This document shows, in pieces, positions 5,750 through 10,288 of a stretch of 10,288 nucleotides of DNA. Made by a program: the position numbers and the translations under genes. The notes beneath the pieces were generated by a model that saw only the letters and a program-made list of their open reading frames with translations, ran no database searches and was not told the DNA's origin. Origin of the DNA: an uncultured Collinsella sp. (GTDB lineage Bacteria; Actinomycetota; Coriobacteriia; Coriobacteriales; Coriobacteriaceae); the NCBI GenBank assembly GCA_902497065.1, contig CABVDH010000040.1, positions 1 through 10,288 on the forward strand. Direction: 5' to 3'. Each line of letters starts with the position of its first letter. Position 1 is the first letter of the stretch.

Positions 5750-5756
5750 TGGCACG

Positions 5757-5848
5757 GCTCCCTTCGTTGGCATTACCCATATCAGGTTTGCGGGTCAGGG
5801 CGGGCGCGCCCAGTCTCAGCCTGCCGTCTTGTCCTGCAAGCTCCCCGT
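5757..5848 (-). ncRNA. TPP (THI-box) riboswitch in the thiC leader
   Basis: On the minus strand the region reads ACGGGGAGC, then GGCTGAGA, a GGGCGCGCC/GCCC variable stem, AACCTGATATGGGTAATGCC and AACGAAGGGAGC. These match the conserved THI-box blocks: GGGGAGC, CUGAGA, ACCUGAU, and GGGUAAUGCC with AGGGA. The aptamer binds thiamin diphosphate and lowers thiC expression. Its 3' block contains the AAGGGAG ribosome site of thiC, and the ATG lies 8 bp further on. Control is therefore most likely at translation initiation (inference). Confidence 0.95.
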
Positions 5849-5864
5849 TTATGTGGTGCGCTCA

Positions 5865-5870
5865 AGTATA
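5865..5870 (-). promoter_or_regulatory. Putative -10 box (TATACT) of the thiC leader
   Basis: TATACT on the minus strand ends 16 bp before the first conserved base of the aptamer, so a transcript starting about 7 bp downstream would include the whole riboswitch. A possible -35, TTGGCC, lies 19 bp upstream, which is a weak match. Confidence 0.45.
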
Positions 5871-5881
5871 GCCTGAATGGG

Positions 5882-5887
5882 TACGAT
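5882..5887 (+). promoter_or_regulatory. Putative -10 box (TACGAT) for the divergent membrane protein
   Basis: TACGAT followed by TGG lies 33 bp upstream of the ATG at 5921. It is back to back with the thiC -10 box 11 bp away, so the two promoters would share DNA. No -35 consensus is seen. Confidence 0.3.
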
Positions 5888-5920
5888 TGGGCCAACAAGC
5901 GTGCCTGTGGGGAGGCGAAC

Positions 5921-6436
5921 ATGGAAGACAAGCATCTATATCGAGAGACACAATGGGATGTATCGGCCGAGGAAAGCCGTGCGCACCATGGCCTTGTCGC
6001 GATTGGTTTTGCGGTGCTTGCCGTGTTGGTGATTGCCTTTTGTATTTGGACGTTCGGCGGTCGTGGCGGCGTCACCTGGGGGTTTGAAGCCGACGATGCC
6101 CTGCCGATTATGACCATGAAAGTTTCTGGTGGCAACACGGTTGCCGCACCGGGCGACTATTGGTATCCGCGCGACGAGTTTGTGCAGCTGCAGTTGAGCG
6201 GCGGGTCTATTCCGGGCGAAGAAATCGAACGCGTGACGTTTGATGAGGCACTCAAAACACTCATGGTGGAGCTCAAAGATCAGGGCGATGTGCCCACGAC
6301 CATGGATATCGCTCTGACGGAGTGGCGTCTGGAACCTCCGTCGGGCGTTACGGTATCCGACGTAGAGCACGTTAAGATTACCTACCAAGATGGCTCGACG
6401 AGCGAGATTGCAAAGGCCGATGGCTTGGCGGAGTAA
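5921..6436 (+). CDS. Single-pass membrane protein of unknown function
   Basis: A 171-residue protein. ATG 5921 is preceded by GGGGAGG at 5909-5915 with 5-bp spacing. The N-terminal 23 residues are polar and charged. One hydrophobic segment spans about 24-45, followed by G-G-R-G-G. The remaining 125 residues form a soluble, acidic domain with alternating hydrophobic residues, probably mostly beta-strand: Y-W-Y-P-R-D-E-F-V-Q-L-Q-L near 80-92, I-T-Y-Q-D-G-S-T near 153-160. The charge pattern suggests a signal anchor with the domain outside the cell, but I do not recognise the family. It is divergent from the thiC riboswitch and convergent with yaaA, with 23 bp between stops and no terminator visible. 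Nothing ties it to thiamin apart from position. Confidence 0.75.
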   Translation: MEDKHLYRETQWDVSAEESRAHHGLVAIGFAVLAVLVIAFCIWTFGGRGGVTWGFEADDALPIMTMKVSGGNTVAAPGDYWYPRDEFVQLQLSGGSIPGEEIERVTFDEALKTLMVELKDQGDVPTTMDIALTEWRLEPPSGVTVSDVEHVKITYQDGSTSEIAKADGLAE

Positions 6437-6459
6437 CGGGGTGTTTGGAAACGGCGGGC

Positions 6460-7269
6460 CTATAGTGCCTGCGCGTTCATGAAAACCAGGGTGTTTTTGT
6501 CTGAAAGCTCGGGGATGTGCCGATAGCCGATATTGAATGCGGTAAGTTCGCTTGCATCCTCGAGCTTGTTTTCTGCCATCCACCGCACCATGGAGCCGCG
6601 CGCCTTTTTGCTGGCGGTCGAGCGCTGGATGGGCTTGCCGTTGCGGACGCCTTCGCCAAAGAGGCATGTGACGACCGCGACATCGGTGGTGAGGCGGGGC
6701 AGAACGGCTTTGGCATACTCTACGCTGGCGAGGTTGACGATCGTGGTGTTTGAGCCTGCCGGGGCGATAGCCCGCGCGAGCTTGTCGCTCCAAAACGCGT
6801 AGAGGTCTCGGGCATCGTCAACGGCGAGCTTCGCGCCCATCTCCAGCCGATACGGTTCGACGGCATGAAAGGGACGAACGCACCCGTAGAGGCCGGAGAG
6901 GATCCAGAGATGGTCTTGCAGCCATGCGAGCTGCGCGGAATCCATCACCTCGGGTGCCATGCTCTGGTATTGAATGCCGTGATAGGACATGACGGCGGGG
7001 GAGATTCGACGCGCGATATCGGGATCGGCGAGGTCGGCATCGCTCAGGACGAGCATAAATTCGTGAAGCGTATCCAGGCACACTGTAAGCAGTTTGTCAC
7101 TCACGTTCCATAGCGCCTGCAGGCCGCCGCTCCCTTCATTCCGCTCGATATCTAGCAGTGCGCGGTGGAGGCGAGCTGTCTCGCGCGCAAAGGGTGTAAT
7201 GCCCAGGACTTCAAAAGCATCTTGGGCCGCGCGCATCTGCTTGGCGGGCGAAATGATGACCTGCAGCAT
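6460..7269 (-). CDS. yaaA: YaaA family peroxide-stress protein (DUF328/UPF0246)
   Basis: A 269-residue protein of normal family length. ATG 7269 has GAGGAGAG (minus strand, 7273-7280) just upstream. The family motifs are all present: I-I-S-P-A-K-Q-M at 5-12, Y-H-G-I-Q-Y at 96-101, L-S-G-L-Y-G-C-V-R-P near 124-133, P-Y-R-L-E-M-G at 139-145, N-L-A-S-V-E-Y-A-K near 179-187, and K-K-A-R-G-S-M-V-R-W near 221-230. In E. coli YaaA is induced by OxyR and limits damage from peroxide by lowering free iron; it has a DNA-binding fold with a helix-hairpin-helix-like element. It follows the M18 aminopeptidase on the same strand, 103 bp downstream, but a strong terminator ends 4 bp before its ribosome site. 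Transcription must pass that structure or start inside it. Confidence 0.94.
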   Translation of the reverse strand: MLQVIISPAKQMRAAQDAFEVLGITPFARETARLHRALLDIERNEGSGGLQALWNVSDKLLTVCLDTLHEFMLVLSDADLADPDIARRISPAVMSYHGIQYQSMAPEVMDSAQLAWLQDHLWILSGLYGCVRPFHAVEPYRLEMGAKLAVDDARDLYAFWSDKLARAIAPAGSNTTIVNLASVEYAKAVLPRLTTDVAVVTCLFGEGVRNGKPIQRSTASKKARGSMVRWMAENKLEDASELTAFNIGYRHIPELSDKNTLVFMNAQAL

Positions 7270-7284
7270 GGACTCTCCTCTGCC

Positions 7285-7359
7285 AAAAAAGAAGTTGCGG
7301 TGGAATACGGTCTGTTTTGGTCGTTTATGGGCCAGTTTAGTCCGTATTTCACCGCAACT
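7285..7359 (-). terminator. Long palindromic terminator between the aminopeptidase and yaaA
   Basis: AGTTGCGGTGGAATACGG at 7293-7310 and CCGTATTTCACCGCAACT at 7342-7359 are complementary at 17 of 18 positions around a 31-base centre, which can itself form a short TGG/CCA stem. On the minus strand the stem is followed by TCTTTTTT (A-run at 7285-7290), a typical terminator tail. The 31-base centre is longer than usual for a terminator loop. The TTGCGGTGG core at 7295-7303 is shared with both hairpins beside the repeat array. Confidence 0.8.
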
Positions 7360-7372
7360 GATGAAGGGTTGG

Positions 7373-8770
7373 TTAGGCGCGCTCGAGGAAGGCTTTGTAG
7401 CCGCGATAGGCCTCGTAGATATCGGCCTTGTTGGCGACCTCCCACAGGGCGTGCATGGACAGGACGGCAACGCCGGAGTCGATGACGTTCATGCCATACT
7501 TGGCCATGATGTAGGCGATGGTGCCGCCGCCGCCCGCGTTGACGCGGCCGAGCTCGCAGGTCTGGAAGTCCACGCCGGCCTCGTCCATGATGTCGCGGAC
7601 GAGGGCCACGTACTCGGCGTCGGCGTCGTTGGAGCCACCCTTGCCGCGGCTGCCCGTGTACTTGTTGAAGCACAGGCCGCGACCCATGAAGGCGGCGTTC
7701 TTGGTCTCGAACTTGCCGGCGTAGCCCGGATCGAAGCCGGCGGACACGTCAGAGGAGAGCATACGGCTGCGGGCGAGCGCGCGGCGCAGGGCCAGCGGGC
7801 TATCCTCGCCGGCGAGCGTCATGATCTCGGCGACGGTGTTCTCGAAGAAGCGGCCCGTCATGCCGGTGGCGCCTACGGAGCCAATCTCCTCCTTGTCGAC
7901 GATGAGCGTGATGCTCGTGCGCTCCACGTTGGCGACGTCGATCTGGGCGAGCATGGAGGGGTAGGCGCAGACGCGATCGTCGTGGCCATAGCCCAAAATC
8001 ATGGAGCGGTCGAGGCCCATGTCGCGGGCGGGGCCGGCGGGCACGACCTCGATCTCGGCGGAGAGGAAGTCCTCCTCCTCGACGTCGTACTGCTCCTTGA
8101 GGATGTCCAGGAACATCTGCTTGACGGGCTCCTTGGGGGCGTCCTTGTCGTCCTCGTCAAACTTGACGGGACGGCCGCCCACGATCACGTCGAGGATCTC
8201 GGCGTCGACGGCGTCCTTGGCGGGCTTGGACATCTGCTCGCTCGAGAGGTGGATCAGCAGGTCGGAGATGGTAAAGACCGGGTCGTCTTCCTTGTCGCCG
8301 ATGTTGATGTCGACGGTGGTGCCGTCCTTTTTGCAGATGACGCCCACGAGTGCGAGCGGGGAGGCCACCCAGTGGTAGCTCTTGACGCCGCCGTAGTAGT
8401 GCGTGTCGAGGTAGGCCATGTCGCCGGCCTCGAAGGCGGGATTCTGCTTAAGGTCCAGGCGCGGCGAGTCCACGTGGGCGCCCAGGATGTTAAAGCCCTG
8501 CTCGAGCGGGGCGGTGCCCAGGTTAACGAGCATAAGGTCCTTGCCGTGGTTGGCGGCGTACACCTTGTCGCCTGCCTTGAGCTCGCGGCCTTCGGCGATC
8601 ACGGTCTCCAGATTGACGTAACCCGCCTTCTCGGCCATCTTGATGCCGGTCTTGACGCACAGGCGCTCGGTCTTGTTCTCGCTCAAAAACTGCTTATAGC
8701 CGCGGCAAAGCTCCTCGAGCTCCTCGACTTGCTGTGGCGTGTACTTTTTCCATGCGCAGGGACGCTCCAT
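7373..8770 (-). CDS. M18 family zinc aminopeptidase (aspartyl aminopeptidase type)
   Basis: A 465-residue cytoplasmic metallopeptidase of usual M18 length. ATG 8770 has AAAGGAG (minus strand, 8779-8785) 8 bp upstream; the in-frame extension further upstream would run antisense into polA and is rejected. Metal and catalytic motifs: G-A-H-V-D-S-P at 97-103 (His99 ligand, Asp101 supporting), Y-G-H-D-D-R at 261-266, D-K-E-E-I-G-S at 292-298 with the Glu294/Glu295 base and ligand pair, S-S-D-V-S-A-G-F near 339-346, and S-M-H at 438-440 for the last His. The enzyme removes N-terminal residues, often acidic, from peptides, and forms large dodecamers in characterised members. It resembles the 'aminopeptidase 1' branch more than the E. 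coli-type branch (from memory). A long palindromic terminator follows, then yaaA. The divergent partner is polA. Confidence 0.94.
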   Translation of the reverse strand: MERPCAWKKYTPQQVEELEELCRGYKQFLSENKTERLCVKTGIKMAEKAGYVNLETVIAEGRELKAGDKVYAANHGKDLMLVNLGTAPLEQGFNILGAHVDSPRLDLKQNPAFEAGDMAYLDTHYYGGVKSYHWVASPLALVGVICKKDGTTVDINIGDKEDDPVFTISDLLIHLSSEQMSKPAKDAVDAEILDVIVGGRPVKFDEDDKDAPKEPVKQMFLDILKEQYDVEEEDFLSAEIEVVPAGPARDMGLDRSMILGYGHDDRVCAYPSMLAQIDVANVERTSITLIVDKEEIGSVGATGMTGRFFENTVAEIMTLAGEDSPLALRRALARSRMLSSDVSAGFDPGYAGKFETKNAAFMGRGLCFNKYTGSRGKGGSNDADAEYVALVRDIMDEAGVDFQTCELGRVNAGGGGTIAYIMAKYGMNVIDSGVAVLSMHALWEVANKADIYEAYRGYKAFLERA

Positions 8771-8819
8771 GACGCAGGCTCCTTTCGGATCGATCGTGCT
8801 GGTTGATGTACCGTGAGCC

Positions 8820-8825
8820 ATCGTA
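8820..8825 (-). promoter_or_regulatory. Putative -10 box (TACGAT) for the aminopeptidase gene
   Basis: TACGAT followed by GG on the minus strand lies 49 bp upstream of the ATG at 8770. It is the same hexamer as the one before the membrane-protein gene at 5921. No clear -35 box is seen. Confidence 0.3.
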
Positions 8826-8888
8826 TCACGCGCGGGCTCGCGGCGGCAGGGGAGCTTGATGTGCGGTGGTCGCGGGGCGGGGAGCGTG

Positions 8889-8894
8889 TAAACT
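8889..8894 (+). promoter_or_regulatory. Putative -10 box (TAAACT) for polA
   Basis: TAAACT, preceded by a G-T-G that makes it partly extended, is followed by GG and lies 42 bp upstream of the polA ATG. The nearest -35-like TTGATG at 8856-8861 is 27 bp away, too far for a standard promoter. Confidence 0.3.
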
Positions 8895-8936
8895 GGTGTG
8901 AGCAAACCGTGCCCAGCCCAAAGCGAGGTATTCAAT

Positions 8937-10288
8937 ATGTCTGACAAGCGCCGTACCTTTGCCGTTATCGACGGCAACTCGCTCATGCACCGCGCCTTCC
9001 ACGCCGTGCCGCCCACCATGAACGCGCCGGACGGTCGTCCCACCAACGCGATCTTTGGCTTTTTGAACATGTTTCTTAAGATGATCGATGCCTTTAATCC
9101 CGACGGCGTTGTTGTGGCGTTTGACAAGGGCAAGCCGCGCGTGCGCATGGAGATGCTGCCGCAGTACAAGGCTCAGCGCCCGCCCATGGACCCCGATCTG
9201 CACGCGCAGTTTCCCATGATTAAGGAGCTGCTCGCCGCGCTCAACGTGCCGATCTTGCAGTCCGAGGGCTGGGAAGGCGATGACATCCTGGGCACTATGG
9301 CGCGCCTGGGCGAGCAGGCCGGCTGTGACATGCTGCTGGTGACCGGTGATCGCGATATGTATCAGCTCGTGACCGAGCACGTCAACGTGGTCTCGACCCG
9401 CAAGGGCCTGTCCGATGTGGCGATCATGACGCCCGAGAGCGTGGACGATCTGTATCACGGCATCACGCCGGCGCTCGTGCCCGACTTTTATGGTCTGAAG
9501 GGCGACACGTCCGATAACATCCCCGGCGTGCCGGGCATCGGCCCCAAAAAGGCGAGCGCGCTCATTGCGCAGTACGGTAGCCTGGACGAGGTCATCGCGC
9601 ATGCTGACGAGGTCAAGGGCAAGATGGGCGAGAACCTGCGTGCGCACATCGACGACGCGCTGCTGAGCCGCAAGGTCGCGACCATCCGCACCGATGCGCC
9701 CGTTGAGCTCGATTTTGAGGCGACGTCCTTCCCGGCGTATTCTGCCGATGAGGTTTCCGCGGCGCTGGGCACGCTTGGTATCACCGCCATGCAGAACCGT
9801 TTCTTGGCGCTGATCGGTGGCGAGGGCGGGGCTGCTGCTGCCTCCAGTGTGTTTGAGATGCCTGCGATGGTTCGCGCAGCCGCCGGCGATGCTGACGCGC
9901 TTGGTGCCGTTGCGGCTGAGATTTCCCGCGCGATTGATGCCGGCGAGTGGGTCGCCGCCGTGGTGGACGACGACAAGGAAGAGGGCGCGCTCTTTGGGCT
10001 GACACGCACGCTGTGGCTGGCGACGTCCAAGGGCCTGTTCGCGCTCGAGGAGGGCGACGGCGGTGCGGCGGCTGAGGTTGAAGGCTTTAACTTCGCCCAC
10101 GGCGTGATTGCCGGCGTGCTCGCGCGCCTGTTTATGGAGGGCCGCGTGGTGAGTCCGGACATGAAGGCGCTGCTGCACGAGCTTTCGCCCATCGATTCCT
10201 CTGAGCCCGAGCTCATGGATCCGCTCGCTGCCGATTCCACGCGTATCTTCGATACCGTGGTCGCTGCCTATCTGCTGGATTCCGATCG
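8937..10288 (+). CDS. polA: DNA polymerase I, N-terminal part (runs off the window)
   Basis: ATG 8937 with GAGG at 8925-8928 opens a frame of 450 codons with no stop; the C-terminal polymerase domain is outside the window. PolA fills gaps and removes RNA primers in replication and repair. Residues 1-290 are the 5'-3' exonuclease/flap domain: V-I-D-G-N-S-L-M-H-R-A at 10-20, F-D-K-G-K-P-R-V-R at 62-70, Y-K-A-Q-R near 77-81, E-G-W-E-G-D-D at 110-116, V-T-G-D-R-D at 135-140 and G-L-K-G-D-T-S-D-N-I-P-G-V at 186-198 with the helix-hairpin-helix after it. From about 320 the 3'-5' exonuclease-like domain lacks the D-x-E and G-H-N-x-K-x-D motifs; the aligned places read V-V-D-D-D-K-E-E near 342-349 and S-P-D-M-K-A-L near 406-412. 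F-D-T-V-V-A-A-Y-L-L at 438-447 is retained. Proofreading is therefore probably absent. Confidence 0.96.
   Translation, partial: MSDKRRTFAVIDGNSLMHRAFHAVPPTMNAPDGRPTNAIFGFLNMFLKMIDAFNPDGVVVAFDKGKPRVRMEMLPQYKAQRPPMDPDLHAQFPMIKELLAALNVPILQSEGWEGDDILGTMARLGEQAGCDMLLVTGDRDMYQLVTEHVNVVSTRKGLSDVAIMTPESVDDLYHGITPALVPDFYGLKGDTSDNIPGVPGIGPKKASALIAQYGSLDEVIAHADEVKGKMGENLRAHIDDALLSRKVATIRTDAPVELDFEATSFPAYSADEVSAALGTLGITAMQNRFLALIGGEGGAAAASSVFEMPAMVRAAAGDADALGAVAAEISRAIDAGEWVAAVVDDDKEEGALFGLTRTLWLATSKGLFALEEGDGGAAAEVEGFNFAHGVIAGVLARLFMEGRVVSPDMKALLHELSPIDSSEPELMDPLAADSTRIFDTVVAAYLLDSD

Noticed and set aside
5078..5920. Long upstream extension of the membrane-protein frame
   Set aside because: The extension is antisense to thiC and its riboswitch; the ATG at 5921 has a strong ribosome site.
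6437..6459. Shared bidirectional terminator between the membrane-protein gene and yaaA
   Set aside because: The 23-bp gap contains only a GTTTGGAAAC near-palindrome with no usable loop and no T-run on either strand.
7094..8806. 570-codon open frame on the plus strand
   Set aside because: It is exactly antisense to the M18 aminopeptidase, has no ribosome site, and is rich in Val, Gly, Ala, His and Asp as expected for a shadow of GC-biased codons.
8826..10178. 450-codon open frame on the minus strand
   Set aside because: It is antisense to polA, rich in His, Arg, Gln and Ala, with no family motifs; a shadow frame.

Overview
The window looks like chromosomal DNA of a high-GC Gram-positive gut actinobacterium. 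I would guess Coriobacteriia, probably Collinsella. The reasons are the GC-rich third codon positions, strong purine-rich ribosome sites, weakly conserved promoters, and protein sequences such as a short-type ThiC and a PolA without a proofreading site. This assignment is inference and rests on no database search. I see no phage, integrase, transposase or cas gene. Most of the content is ordinary housekeeping; the unusual material is between genes.

Layout. 1-1130 (+): a small conserved protein of unknown function and a Bax-inhibitor-1 family membrane protein, closed by a strong terminator. 1143-2389 (+): a TIGR02452 / microbial-type PARG-like gene whose 5' end lies in a different frame, so it appears frameshifted, followed by a terminator. 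2409-3068 (+): an SGNH/GDSL esterase related to the arylesterase/acyltransferase group. 3069-3400: a gene-free stretch between convergent genes, holding six 15-bp motifs in alternating orientation at a 40-bp pitch, with a CCACCGCAAAGG-type hairpin on each side.

3401-5870 (-): a thiamin pyrimidine module. A TPP riboswitch leads thiC (AIR to HMP-P), and thiD (HMP-P to HMP-PP) follows after a 183-bp gap with its own hairpin and a TATAAT box. The rest of the thiamin pathway is not in the window. 5921-6436 (+): a one-pass membrane protein of unknown function, divergent from thiC. 6460-8770 (-): an M18 aminopeptidase and then yaaA, separated by a long palindromic terminator that ends next to the yaaA ribosome site. 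8937-end (+): the 5' part of polA, divergent from the aminopeptidase; it runs off the window.

The best leads are the alternating repeat array at 3124-3339; the apparent frameshift and missing catalytic Glu in the PARG-like gene; the TPP aptamer that contains the thiC Shine-Dalgarno sequence; and a TTGCGGTGG core shared by three hairpins. I did not find a clear new multi-gene system.
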